Part shown: piece after piece, positions 42,714 to 51,758 of the stretch
Numbering within the stretch: position 1 is the stretch's first letter
Layout of the letters: each line of letters begins with the position of its first letter
Assembly (NCBI GenBank): GCA_945907045.1
Contig: CAMDSH010000017.1
Coordinates: 1 to 64,000, forward strand
Origin: Rhizobium sp. Q54
GTDB lineage: Bacteria > Pseudomonadota > Alphaproteobacteria > Rhizobiales > Xanthobacteraceae
Length of the DNA: 64,000 nucleotides
Reading direction: 5' to 3'
Notes under the pieces: generated by a model
What the model saw: only the letters and a program-made list of their open reading frames with translations
Databases searched by the model: none
Told to the model about the DNA's origin: nothing
Position numbers and translations under genes: made by a program

Positions 42714-44761
42714 ACGTGAAGCGTACCATCATCGCAGGCGCGAGCACGGCGGCAACAATCGCCGTGCTTGCGGGCGCGTGGTGGATCGCATCGTTCGGCC
42801 CGGTGCCGCGCGGCAACGATATCGAATACTCCACCAGCGTCGTCGACCGGGAGGGCAGGCTGTTGCGGCCTTATGCCATTCCGGATGGCCGCTGGCGTTT
42901 GCCCGCGACAGCGGAGAATGTCGATCCGCGTTATCTCGATCTGCTATTCGCCTACGAAGATAAAAGATTCCGCCTCCATCCCGGTGTCGATCCGCTCGCG
43001 CTGGCGCGCGCCGCGCTGCAACTCGGCACAACAGGCCACGTCGTCTCCGGCGGCTCGACGCTGACGATGCAGGTGGCGCGGCTGCTGGAGCCGCGTCAGG
43101 AGCGCAGCATCGGCGCCAAGCTGCGGCAGATGTTGCGCGCGGTGCAGCTTGAATTCGCGCTGAGCAAGGACGAAATCCTCGCGCTCTATCTTTCGCTCGC
43201 GCCTTATGGCGGAAATCTTGAAGGCGTGCGCGCGGCGTCGCTCAGTTATTTCGGCAAGGAGCCGCGCCGCCTGACGCTGGGCGAGGCGGCGCTGCTGGTC
43301 GCGCTGCCGCAATCGCCGGAGATGCGCCGCCCCGACCGTTCGGTGGAAATAGCGCGTGCCGCGCGCGACCGCGTGCTCGATCGCGTCGCGCTCACCGGCA
43401 GCTTGCCGGCGGAAGACATTTTGCGCGCAAAGTTGGAAGTCGTGCCGGGCGCGCGCAAGGCGATGCCGATGCTGGCGCCGCACGCGGCGGACGCAGCTGT
43501 TGCAGCGGCCCCGGACGAGCTGCTCCATCGTCTCACCATCGACGCGCCGCTACAGAAAAATCTCGAAGAGCTAGCGCGCGAACGGGCGCGGGCGCTCGGG
43601 CCGGAAATTTCGGTTGCCATCGTCGCGGTCGATCACGCGACCGGCGAAGTGCTGGCGCGTGTTGCCTCCGCCGATTATTTCGACGCGCGCCGCGCGGGTC
43701 AGGTAGACATGACGCAGGCGCTACGCTCGCCCGGCTCGACACTGAAGCCATTCATCTACGGGCTCGCATTTGAGGATGGCTTCATCCATCCCGAAACACT
43801 GATCGACGACAAGCCGATACGTTACGGCAGCTACGCGCCGGAGAATTTCGATCTGACGTTTCAGGGCACGGTGACGGTGCGCCGCGCATTGCAATTGTCT
43901 CTCAACGTTCCCGCCATCGCTGTGCTGGAAAAAGTCGGCGCCAACCGCCTCTCGGCGCGTTTGTCGCAAGCGGGCGCTACGCTGGTGCTACCGAAAGGCG
44001 AGGTGCCAGGTCTCGCGATGGGCCTTGGTGGCGTCGGCGTGACGCTCTCCGATCTCACGATGCTCTATTCTGCCTTGGCGCGTGGCGGCGATGCGCTGCC
44101 GCTGATGGAGCGCGCAAGCAACACCGAAGCCGCGCCGCGGCGACTGATCGATCCCGCCGCCGCCTGGTACATCGGCAATGTCCTCATCGGCGCGCCGCCG
44201 CCGGAAAATGCGCCGCATGGGCGCATCGCTTTCAAAACGGGTACGTCTTACGGCTATCGCGATGCATGGGCCGTGGGCTTCGACGGGCGCATGACCATTG
44301 GCGTGTGGACCGGGCGGCCCGACGGCGCGCCGGTTCCCGGCCTGATCGGGCGCGCCGCGGCTGCTCCCATTCTGTTCGATGCATTCGCGCGCACCGGTAA
44401 AGCCGCTTCGCCGTTGCCGTCGGCGCCGAAGGGTGCGCTACTCGCCGCGACCGGAAAACTGCCGCCGCCGCTTCAGCGATTCCGCCCCGGCGGCCTGATG
44501 GGCGAGGGCGCCGAGCCGCCGCGCATCATGTTCCCGCCCGATGGAGCGCGCATCGAACTTGCTTCAAGTGCGCCCGATCCGGTGGCGCTGAAAATTTCCG
44601 GCGGGGTGCAGCCGCTCACCGTGCTGGTTAATGGCGTGCCGGTGTCCGCGAATGCCAACAAGCGCACCATGTTCTTCCAGCCCGAAGGCCCTGGCTTCGT
44701 GCGCCTGACTGTGATGGATGCCCGCGGCGCGGCCGACAGCGTGCTGGTGCGCCTGCAATAG
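42710..44761 (+). CDS. pbpC: Penicillin-binding protein 1C
   Basis: 683 residues. Membrane anchor near 5-25; glycosyltransferase (GT51) domain with LLFAYEDKRFRLHPGVDPLA and GGSTLTMQVARLL; transpeptidase with SPGSTLKPFIYG (SxxK), and KTGTSYGYRDAWAVG (KTG). A BiPBP_C domain is at the end. PBP1C pairs with A2M across bacteria, possibly repairing wall damage that A2M guards. ATGA overlap with the A2M gene shows translational coupling. Confidence 0.95.
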   Translation: MNVKRTIIAGASTAATIAVLAGAWWIASFGPVPRGNDIEYSTSVVDREGRLLRPYAIPDGRWRLPATAENVDPRYLDLLFAYEDKRFRLHPGVDPLALARAALQLGTTGHVVSGGSTLTMQVARLLEPRQERSIGAKLRQMLRAVQLEFALSKDEILALYLSLAPYGGNLEGVRAASLSYFGKEPRRLTLGEAALLVALPQSPEMRRPDRSVEIARAARDRVLDRVALTGSLPAEDILRAKLEVVPGARKAMPMLAPHAADAAVAAAPDELLHRLTIDAPLQKNLEELARERARALGPEISVAIVAVDHATGEVLARVASADYFDARRAGQVDMTQALRSPGSTLKPFIYGLAFEDGFIHPETLIDDKPIRYGSYAPENFDLTFQGTVTVRRALQLSLNVPAIAVLEKVGANRLSARLSQAGATLVLPKGEVPGLAMGLGGVGVTLSDLTMLYSALARGGDALPLMERASNTEAAPRRLIDPAAAWYIGNVLIGAPPPENAPHGRIAFKTGTSYGYRDAWAVGFDGRMTIGVWTGRPDGAPVPGLIGRAAAAPILFDAFARTGKAASPLPSAPKGALLAATGKLPPPLQRFRPGGLMGEGAEPPRIMFPPDGARIELASSAPDPVALKISGGVQPLTVLVNGVPVSANANKRTMFFQPEGPGFVRLTVMDARGAADSVLVRLQ

Positions 44762-44926
44762 CTGTTAATCTTCCATTATAAGTAGGGCTCCCGCCTCTGG
44801 AACGGGGCCGGATGCGCCGATATGGTGGCGGCTTACGGGCCGGGGCCTGCTCTGTTAGGGTACGGCACAATCCGAAAGCGCGATCTTTAAGTCACCCCGT
44901 CAATCTGGGCAAACGAGGCATCGGTC

Positions 44927-45730
44927 ATGAATAAATCGGTCAAGCGCGCCGCCAAGGGGTTCATCGTCCTCGCGCCGCTCACCTATTTTTTCCCGGAGGT
45001 CATGCTGTTCTATTTCGTTTGCGGAATTTACGACGTTGCGCGCAACAAGGACCTGAGCCTCTCCACGATCGAGCGCTATTTCCTCGGCAACGGGATTTTT
45101 ACCTGGCTGCTCTCGCCGCTCAACATCGTGCTCGACATCCTCTCGCTCCCCTACATCAACAAAGGCGTCTACAAGCTTGAAGATCTGCCGGTGCCGTATC
45201 AGACGGAAATCAAAAATCTCATCACCGCCACGCACCAGCAAAATTTGGTCGCCAAGCTGCAGGCGGCTGCCGAGGATGAGAAGCGCAGCATGTTCTTCTT
45301 CAAGTGGTACAGCGCCAACGTCGATACCATCGTGGACATTCCGGCGTTTCACGAGAAGTACAAGTACATCACCACGATCGGCGTTTCGGTATTCAACAAG
45401 CGGCAGTCGACCTCGAAGCATTTCGGGCCGCTGCGCGCGAGCCTGCGCGTGCTCTACAATATCAACGACATGGACGACGATTCGGCTTATATCGAGGTCG
45501 GCGACGTGAAGAGCTACTGGCGCAAGGACAAGCTGTTCATTTTCGACGACACGCTGCAGCATCAATCGTTCAATGAATCGGACAAGGCGCGCTACTGCCT
45601 GTTTGTCGATATCGTGCGGCCGTCATTGTTGCCGGTGGTGCTGTCCGGTTTCCTCGATGTCGTGCGGTACATTTTCGCCGCCGGAGCGAACTCGATGTTC
45701 TACAACAACTGGAAAGTCATCCGGAAATAA
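44927..45730 (+). CDS. LpxO-like aspartyl/asparaginyl beta-hydroxylase-family protein
   Basis: 267 residues with a hydrophobic N-terminal segment (FIVLAPLTYFFPEVMLFYFV). The dioxygenase domain shows Fe-binding histidines in STSKHFGPLRASL and FDDTLQHQSFNESDKARYC, with the distal arginine and FVDIVRP. LpxO in Salmonella uses Fe(II)/2-oxoglutarate to 2-hydroxylate a lipid A acyl chain. First gene of a five-gene unit with glycolipid-type enzymes, which supports an envelope-lipid substrate. Other family members act on proteins, so LpxO function is inferred. Confidence 0.78.
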   Translation: MNKSVKRAAKGFIVLAPLTYFFPEVMLFYFVCGIYDVARNKDLSLSTIERYFLGNGIFTWLLSPLNIVLDILSLPYINKGVYKLEDLPVPYQTEIKNLITATHQQNLVAKLQAAAEDEKRSMFFFKWYSANVDTIVDIPAFHEKYKYITTIGVSVFNKRQSTSKHFGPLRASLRVLYNINDMDDDSAYIEVGDVKSYWRKDKLFIFDDTLQHQSFNESDKARYCLFVDIVRPSLLPVVLSGFLDVVRYIFAAGANSMFYNNWKVIRK

Positions 45731-45760
45731 GTCCGGCGGCGAACCCGCGGCCCGGTGACG

Positions 45761-47482
45761 ATGAGCACGACAACCGAACACGAAAGAAAACCGATTGCAG
45801 CGGCCACCGGATTCGGCGCGCTGCTCGATGCCGTGGCGGGTTCGCATGCGCGCGCTTGCGCGGCGCTTGTCGCGCTTGCGCTGCTCGCGTTTCTGCCCGG
45901 ATTTTTTCAGGTGCCGCCGGTTGACCGCGACGAGGCGCGCTTCGCGCAAGCCACCAAGCAGATGGTGGAGAGCGGCGATTACGTCGACATCCGTTTCCAG
46001 GACGAGGTTCGCTACAAGAAGCCCGTCGGCATCTATTGGCTGCAAGCGGGCGTGGTGAACGCCGCCGTCAGGCTCGGCGTGCCGGAGGCGCAAACGACGA
46101 TCTGGCTCTATCGCATTCCTTCGCTGCTCGGCGCCATCGGCGCGGTGCTGCTCACCTATTGGACGGCGCTGGCGTTCGTGTCGCGGCGCGCGGCGCTGCT
46201 CGCGGCGGGAATGATGGCGTGCTCGATTTTGCTCGGTGTCGAGGCGCGTCTCGCCAAAACCGACGCCGTATTGTTGCTGACCGTGCTCGCCGCCATGGGG
46301 GCGATGGCGCGTGTGTATCTGAATGCGCATCGTGCGCTGGGGCTTGCACCCGGCTGGCTGCTGCCGGCGATTTTCTGGACCGCGCTCGCGGCCGGAATTT
46401 TGATCAAGGGTCCGCTGATCTTGCTGTTCACAGGACTCACCGCGGTGACGCTCATGATCGCCGACCGTTCCGCGCGCTGGCTGCTGGCGTTGCGTCCGCT
46501 GCCGGGGATCGTGTGGATGATCGCGCTGGTGCTGCCGTGGTTCATCGCCATCGTCAGCCGCGCCGGCGACAGCTTTTTTGCGGAATCTCTCGGCCACGAC
46601 ATGCTCTCGAAAGTCGCAAGCAGCCAGGAGGCGCACGGCGCGCCGCCCGGATATTATCTTCTGCTGTTCTGGATCACGTTCTGGCCGGGCGCGGTGCTGG
46701 CCGGACTGGCGGCGCCTAAAATATGGGAATCGCGGCGCGAGCCGGGTGCGCGCTTTCTGCTCGCATGGCTGATCCCGTCGTGGATCGTGTTTGAAGTGGT
46801 GGTGACCAAGCTGCCGCATTACGTGCTGCCGCTTTATCCCGCCATCGCGATTTTGTGCGCCGGCATTCTCGACCTCGGATTATTGAGCAAGACACGCTGG
46901 ATGGTGCGCGGCACCGTGGGCTGGTTCCTGTTTCCGCTGGCGGTCGGCATTGCGGGCATCGCCGGCCTCATCATGATCGGCCGCCAGCCGGGGTTGCTGG
47001 CCTGGCCGTTCGCCGCCGCGGCGGTTATTTTCGGGCTGTTCGCCTGGCGGCTTTATGATGTTGATGGCGCGGAACGCGCATTGCTGCGCGGCCTCGCCGC
47101 CTCGGTCTTTGTCTCCATAGCCGTTTACGCGGTGATCTTTCCCTCGCTGCCCGTGCTGTTTCCGAGCGCATTGATCGCCGAAGCGCTGCGCGATTCCAAT
47201 TGCCCGCGCCCGCTCGTCGCGTCGACGAGTTATCAGGAGCCGAGCCTCGTGTTCCTTGCAGGCACGCAGACGCGTTTTACCGACGGCGCGGGGGCTGCTG
47301 AATTCCTGCGGCAGGGGCTTTGCCGTTTTGCGCTGGTGGAAGCGCGCAGCGAGCGCAGCTTCGTGCAGCGCGCCGATGCAATTGGATTGCGCTATGCGTC
47401 CGGCCCGCGCATCGACGGCTATAACATCAGCAGCGGCCGCCCGGTGACCATCGCCATCTATCGTTCGGAAGGCGCGCTGTGA
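45761..47482 (+). CDS. ArnT/Rgt-like lipid-linked-sugar glycosyltransferase (GT83/PMT superfamily)
   Basis: 573 residues from the ATG at 45761; a GTG at 45755 is another option. Many membrane spans. The catalytic-loop acid is in PPVDRDEARFAQATKQM, followed by YKKPVGIYWLQ, both typical of ArnT-type enzymes. They take a sugar from an undecaprenyl- or dodecaprenyl-phosphate carrier and put it on lipid A or LPS core on the periplasmic side. In Rhizobium the Rgt enzymes add galacturonic acid; which sugar is used here is not readable. Confidence 0.87.
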   Translation: MSTTTEHERKPIAAATGFGALLDAVAGSHARACAALVALALLAFLPGFFQVPPVDRDEARFAQATKQMVESGDYVDIRFQDEVRYKKPVGIYWLQAGVVNAAVRLGVPEAQTTIWLYRIPSLLGAIGAVLLTYWTALAFVSRRAALLAAGMMACSILLGVEARLAKTDAVLLLTVLAAMGAMARVYLNAHRALGLAPGWLLPAIFWTALAAGILIKGPLILLFTGLTAVTLMIADRSARWLLALRPLPGIVWMIALVLPWFIAIVSRAGDSFFAESLGHDMLSKVASSQEAHGAPPGYYLLLFWITFWPGAVLAGLAAPKIWESRREPGARFLLAWLIPSWIVFEVVVTKLPHYVLPLYPAIAILCAGILDLGLLSKTRWMVRGTVGWFLFPLAVGIAGIAGLIMIGRQPGLLAWPFAAAAVIFGLFAWRLYDVDGAERALLRGLAASVFVSIAVYAVIFPSLPVLFPSALIAEALRDSNCPRPLVASTSYQEPSLVFLAGTQTRFTDGAGAAEFLRQGLCRFALVEARSERSFVQRADAIGLRYASGPRIDGYNISSGRPVTIAIYRSEGAL

Positions 47483-48297
47483 CAATGACGGTAAATCCTC
47501 GCGCGTCCGGAATTGCGCGCTCGAGCATCGTGGCATGGCTCGTGCGTCTGGTGCGTGCGCCGCGCCCGATGGCGAACCGCGCGCAGCACCGGACATTTCT
47601 GTATTTGACCGCGACGGCCGCGTTCGTCGTTGTGATGCTGGCTTTGGCGGCAATGCTGCCCGATGCGCTTGCCGCGACTCACGCACGCCAGTTGCCAGCG
47701 CGGCTGGTGAATTTCTTTAACTGGATCACCGACTTTGGAAAATCCGGCTGGCTGCTTTATCCGCTAGGCGTCTTTATTCTCATGATCGCGGCGGCATCCG
47801 CGTTTGTGCCGAGCCAGGCGGCGTTATGGCTTGGCGCAATCGCTGTGCGCTTTATGTTCATCTTCACCGCCATCGCGCTGCCTGGCCTGTTCACCAATTT
47901 GGTCAAAGGCCTGATCGGGCGCGCGCGGCCCTTTGTGCCGGGCATGGCCGATCCGTACGTGTTCAATTCGCTCGTCTGGCGGCCGGAATATGCGAGCCTT
48001 CCCTCGGGACATTCCACCACCGCCTTGAGCGTTGTCGTGGCGCTCGGCGCACTGTGGCCGCGCGCGCGGTTTATCTTGTGGGGTTATGCCGCGCTCATCT
48101 GTATAAGCCGGATTGTGATCACGGCGCATTTTCCGAGCGACGTAGTCGCGGGCGCGGTGGTTGGCGGCGTCGGCGCGCTGATGGTGCGTAATTTCTACGC
48201 CGCGCGCGGGCTGGGATTTTCTGTCGGGCTGGACGGAAAAGTGCGTCCGCTGCCGTGGCCGAACTGGCGCTACATTAAAAGAGCGGCTGCGAGATGA
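47479..48297 (+). CDS. PAP2-family membrane phosphatase (LpxE/LpxF/LpxT-like)
   Basis: 272 residues from a GTG overlapping the preceding stop (an ATG follows at 47485). The PAP2 signature is complete: KGLIGRARP, PSGHSTT and SRIVITAHFPSD. About five membrane segments. Family members remove a phosphate from lipid A (LpxE, LpxF), from undecaprenyl pyrophosphate, or transfer phosphate. Beside an ArnT-like and an LpxO-like gene, a lipid A phosphatase is a sensible guess. Confidence 0.87.
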   Translation: MTMTVNPRASGIARSSIVAWLVRLVRAPRPMANRAQHRTFLYLTATAAFVVVMLALAAMLPDALAATHARQLPARLVNFFNWITDFGKSGWLLYPLGVFILMIAAASAFVPSQAALWLGAIAVRFMFIFTAIALPGLFTNLVKGLIGRARPFVPGMADPYVFNSLVWRPEYASLPSGHSTTALSVVVALGALWPRARFILWGYAALICISRIVITAHFPSDVVAGAVVGGVGALMVRNFYAARGLGFSVGLDGKVRPLPWPNWRYIKRAAAR

Positions 48298-49028
48298 GCG
48301 TAAACGAAAGCCCCAAAGTTTCCATCGTCGTCCCGGTGCGCAACGAAACGGGCAACATTGCGCCGCTCGTTGCCGAGATTGCGGCTGCGCTCGATGGCAA
48401 ATGGCGCTTCGAGATCGTCTACATCAACGATGGTTCAACCGATGGCACCGATGCCGAACTCAAGCGGTTGATGGCAAAGCATCCTTGGCTGCGGCGCGTG
48501 CGGCACGCGCAATCCTGCGGTCAATCCGCGGCGGTGAGAACCGGAGTTTCCGCCGCATGCGCGCCGCTTGTCGTCACGCTCGACGGCGATGGACAAAACG
48601 ATCCGGCTTTCATTCCTGCGATGTTGCAGGCGCTGGAAGCGGGCGCGCCGCGCGTCGGGCTGATTGCCGGTCAGCGAGTTGGGCGGAAAGCGACGGGTTT
48701 CAAAAAAATACAATCCCGTATCGCCAACGGAGTGCGCGGCGCCGTGCTGCGCGACGGCACGCGCGATACCGGCTGCGGGCTGAAAGCGTTCCGCCGCGAT
48801 GTGTTCATGGCGTTGCCGTATTTCGACGGCCTGCATCGATTTTTACCGGCACTGGTGCGGCGCGATGGTTTTGACATCGGCTATGTCGATGTGATCGACC
48901 GGCCGCGCGGGCAGGGCGTGTCCAATTACGGATTATGGGACCGGCTCTGGGTCGGCATCCTCGATCTCATCGGCGTGTGGTGGCTGCTTCGCCGCAAGCG
49001 CCGCGTGCCGGAAATCTCTGAAGATTAA
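48294..49028 (+). CDS. Family 2 glycosyltransferase (polyprenyl-phosphate sugar synthase-like)
   Basis: 244 residues. GT2 motifs: KVSIVVPVRNETGNI, IVYINDGSTDGTDAEL, VVTLDGDGQNDPAF and DTGCGLKAFRRDV. It resembles dolichol-phosphate mannosyltransferase, ArnC and RgtE, which load a sugar on a polyprenyl phosphate. One hydrophobic stretch at the end may bind the membrane. It would supply the donor for the ArnT-like enzyme two genes upstream. Start overlaps the phosphatase stop by four bases. Confidence 0.88.
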   Translation: MSVNESPKVSIVVPVRNETGNIAPLVAEIAAALDGKWRFEIVYINDGSTDGTDAELKRLMAKHPWLRRVRHAQSCGQSAAVRTGVSAACAPLVVTLDGDGQNDPAFIPAMLQALEAGAPRVGLIAGQRVGRKATGFKKIQSRIANGVRGAVLRDGTRDTGCGLKAFRRDVFMALPYFDGLHRFLPALVRRDGFDIGYVDVIDRPRGQGVSNYGLWDRLWVGILDLIGVWWLLRRKRRVPEISED

Positions 49029-49040
49029 AGGAAGAATCTG

Positions 49041-49391
49041 ATGCTTATCGACATCGCGAGGGCCGTCGGCGGCTATCTGCACGACGTGTTTGTCTTCAAC
49101 TTCGACTGGTGGGTGGTGCTCGGCTTCATCGCGCAGGCGATGTTCACCATGCGCTTTCTGGTGCAATGGCTGGCGTCCGAGCGCGCCGGCAAAAGCGTGA
49201 TGCCGCTGGCGTTCTGGTTTTTCTCTATCGCGGGCGGTTTATTGCTGCTGGTGTATGCGCTCTACCGCAAGGACCCCGTCTTCATCATCGGGCAAGCGTT
49301 CGGCGTTTTCGTTTACCTGCGCAATCTGCAATTCATTATGCGAACCGCGCCTGCACCCGCGCGCCGCCGCGCCGTCAGGCGGAGGCGTTAA
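49041..49391 (+). CDS. Lipid-A-disaccharide synthase N-terminal-domain (LAB_N) protein
   Basis: 116 residues with three membrane segments: VVLGFIAQAMFTMRFLVQW, FWFFSIAGGLLLLVYALYR and PVFIIGQAFGVFVYLRNL. This is the LAB_N domain, found fused to or beside lipid-modifying glycosyltransferases and named after some LpxB proteins. It ends the five-gene unit and overlaps by 17 bases the convergent metC-like gene. Its role is unknown; position suggests flipping or handling of the lipid-linked sugar. Confidence 0.85.
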   Translation: MLIDIARAVGGYLHDVFVFNFDWWVVLGFIAQAMFTMRFLVQWLASERAGKSVMPLAFWFFSIAGGLLLLVYALYRKDPVFIIGQAFGVFVYLRNLQFIMRTAPAPARRRAVRRRR

Positions 49392-50565
49392 GCGCAGCGA
49401 AGCCTGCTTCGAGATCGGCGGTCAGGTCGCCGACATCTTCAAGTCCGATATGGAAACGCAATGTCGGTCCGCCCGGCGCCCATTTGGTCGCGCTGCGGTA
49501 TTCTGCGCAGTCGAACAAGATGACGAGGCTCTCGAAGCCGCCCCATGAGAAGCCCATGCCGAACAGGCTGAGCGTGTTCATGAAGGCGTAGACCGCGCGC
49601 TCAGGTGCCGGCTTGAGCACGATGCTGAACAGTCCGCTGGCGCCGGAAAAATCCCGCTTCCAGATGGCGTGACCGGGGTCGCTCTCCAGCGCGGGATGCA
49701 GCACGCGCAGCACTTCGGGGCGCTTCTCAAACCAGCGCGCGATCTGCAGTGCGGAATCCTGATGGCGCGCGAGCCGTACGCCGAGCGTGCGCAGGCCACG
49801 CAGCGCGAGATATATGTCGTCCGGCCCCGCGCACAGGCCCATGTTGCCGAAGGTGGTCTTGAGCGCAGGCAATGTCGCCGCGTTCGCCGATACCGTGCCG
49901 AACATGATGTCGGAATGGCCGCCGATGTACTTCGTTCCCGCCTGAATCGAAAGATCGACGCCTTTATCGAATGCGTTGAAATAAAGCGGGGTCGCCCAGG
50001 TATTGTCCATCAGAACGATCGCGCCTTTTTCGTGCGCGACCTGAGCGATGGCGGGGATGTCCTGCATCTCGAAGCTTTGCGAGCCGGGCGCCTCGACGAA
50101 AACCGCGCGCGTATTCGGCTTGAACAGTCCGGCGATCTTCGCGTTCAGCAGCGGATCGAAATAAGTAGTCTCGACGCCAAGGCGCTTGAGCACGCTGTCG
50201 CAGAACGTCCGTGTCGGCCGGTAGGCGCTGTCGCTGACCAGGATGTGGTCGCCGGCGGAAACCACTGATAGCAATGCAGTCGAGATTGCCGCCAGCCCCG
50301 ATGGCAGCAACGCGACACCGGCGCAGCCCGGCCCTTCGAGTTCGGCCAGCGCGTTTTCCAGTGCTTCCGAGGTGGGCGTGCCCCGGCGGCCATATTGATA
50401 GCGCGAGCGGTGGGCGACCTGATCCTCGGCGGTGGGATAAAGCACCGTCGAAGCGTGAAATACCGGCGGATTGACGAAGCCGTGATAGGCCTGCGAGTCC
50501 CGTCCCCCGGTGACGAGGCGTGTTGCCGGTTTGAGCGGGGTTTGCCGGTCGGTCTTCTTCGCCAT
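49375..50565 (-). CDS. metC: Cystathionine beta-lyase (Cys/Met-metabolism PLP enzyme)
   Basis: 396 residues from the ATG at 50565 with GAGGAAGAG upstream. Fold type I PLP enzyme; the PLP lysine is in SIQAGTKYIGGHSDIM, with RYQYGRRGTPTSEALENALA near the N-terminus and VFVEAPGSQSFEMQDI in the middle. It cleaves cystathionine to homocysteine, pyruvate and ammonia in methionine synthesis; gamma-lyase or sulfhydrylase relatives are close, but the EAPGS motif favours beta-lyase. Divergent from aapJ. Confidence 0.88.
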   Translation of the reverse strand: MAKKTDRQTPLKPATRLVTGGRDSQAYHGFVNPPVFHASTVLYPTAEDQVAHRSRYQYGRRGTPTSEALENALAELEGPGCAGVALLPSGLAAISTALLSVVSAGDHILVSDSAYRPTRTFCDSVLKRLGVETTYFDPLLNAKIAGLFKPNTRAVFVEAPGSQSFEMQDIPAIAQVAHEKGAIVLMDNTWATPLYFNAFDKGVDLSIQAGTKYIGGHSDIMFGTVSANAATLPALKTTFGNMGLCAGPDDIYLALRGLRTLGVRLARHQDSALQIARWFEKRPEVLRVLHPALESDPGHAIWKRDFSGASGLFSIVLKPAPERAVYAFMNTLSLFGMGFSWGGFESLVILFDCAEYRSATKWAPGGPTLRFHIGLEDVGDLTADLEAGFAALNASA

Positions 50566-50705
50566 CTCTTCCTCGCCGGGAACTTGATCCGCGCCGCAGG
50601 CATATACGGTGCTATTGCCTGCGACGGTCAACCCCTTGACCTTGCGATGCGATAGTTCTGAGATGCAAGGCAACCGAGTACCTTCGTACATAAAGGGCGT
50701 AACAA

Positions 50706-51722
50706 ATGAAACCCGTTGTCATCCGCTTGGCCCTCGCGGCTGCATTTGCATTCACCGCGCAGGCAGCATCCGCGCAGACCCTCAAGACTGTGAAAGATCG
50801 CGGCACCGTGGTCTGCGGCGTCAGTCAGGGCCTGCCGGGCTTTTCCAATCCGGACGACAAGGGCAACTGGACCGGCCTTGATGTGGATTTCTGCCGCGCG
50901 GTCGCTGCGGCGATCTTCAACGACGCCACCAAGGTGAAGTTCACGCCGCTCTCGGCGAAGGATCGTTTCACCGCGCTGCAATCGGGCGAGATCGACGTGC
51001 TCTCACGCAACTCGACCTGGACGAGTTCACGAGACACTTCTCTCGGGCTCAACTTCGCCGCCGTCAATTATTACGACGGGCAGGGCTTCATGGTGCGCAA
51101 GGCGCTGAAAGTTAACTCCGCGCTCGAGCTTAATGGCGCGTCGGTGTGCACGCAGACCGGCACCACCACCGAACTCAATCTCGCCGACTTCTTCCGCACC
51201 CATAAGATGAAATACGAAGTGATCGCGTTCGCCACCGCCGACGAGACCGTGAAGGCCTATGACGGCGGGCGCTGCGACGTGTTCACCACCGACGTCTCGC
51301 AGCTGTATGCAGAGAAGCTCAAGCTGACCAACGCCAACGATCACGTCATTCTGCCGGAGGTGATTTCGAAGGAGCCACTCGGCCCGGTCGTGCGCCACGG
51401 CGACGACCAGTGGTTCGATATCGTCAAGTGGACGCATTACGCCATGATCAACGCTGAGGAACTTGGCGTGTCGCAGAAGACGCTGGACGAAGCGCTGAAG
51501 TCCACCAAGCCCGACGTGAAACGTCTTGTCGGCACCGAAGGCAATTACGGCGAACAGCTCGGGCTGACCAAGGATTGGATCGTGCGCATCGTCAAGCTGG
51601 TCGGCAATTACGGCGAAACATTCGACCGTAACGTCGGCCCCGGCTCCAAGCTCGGCATCGCACGCGGCCTGAACAATCTTTGGAATAATGGCGGCATCCA
51701 GTACGCGCCGCCGGTTCGCTGA
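50706..51722 (+). CDS. aapJ: General L-amino-acid ABC transporter, substrate-binding protein AapJ
   Basis: 338 residues with a signal peptide (MKPVVIRLALAAAFAFTAQA). Begins TLKTVKDRGTVVCGVSQGLPGFS, typical of AapJ/BztA; landmarks VQTGTTTEL-like (CTQTGTTTELNL) and GPVVRHGDDQWFDIVKW follow. It delivers polar amino acids to the AapQM permease. First gene of aapJQMP. Confidence 0.95.
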   Translation: MKPVVIRLALAAAFAFTAQAASAQTLKTVKDRGTVVCGVSQGLPGFSNPDDKGNWTGLDVDFCRAVAAAIFNDATKVKFTPLSAKDRFTALQSGEIDVLSRNSTWTSSRDTSLGLNFAAVNYYDGQGFMVRKALKVNSALELNGASVCTQTGTTTELNLADFFRTHKMKYEVIAFATADETVKAYDGGRCDVFTTDVSQLYAEKLKLTNANDHVILPEVISKEPLGPVVRHGDDQWFDIVKWTHYAMINAEELGVSQKTLDEALKSTKPDVKRLVGTEGNYGEQLGLTKDWIVRIVKLVGNYGETFDRNVGPGSKLGIARGLNNLWNNGGIQYAPPVR

Positions 51723-51758
51723 TATTCGCGCACATCGCTGCGCCGCGCAGGGGAGACG

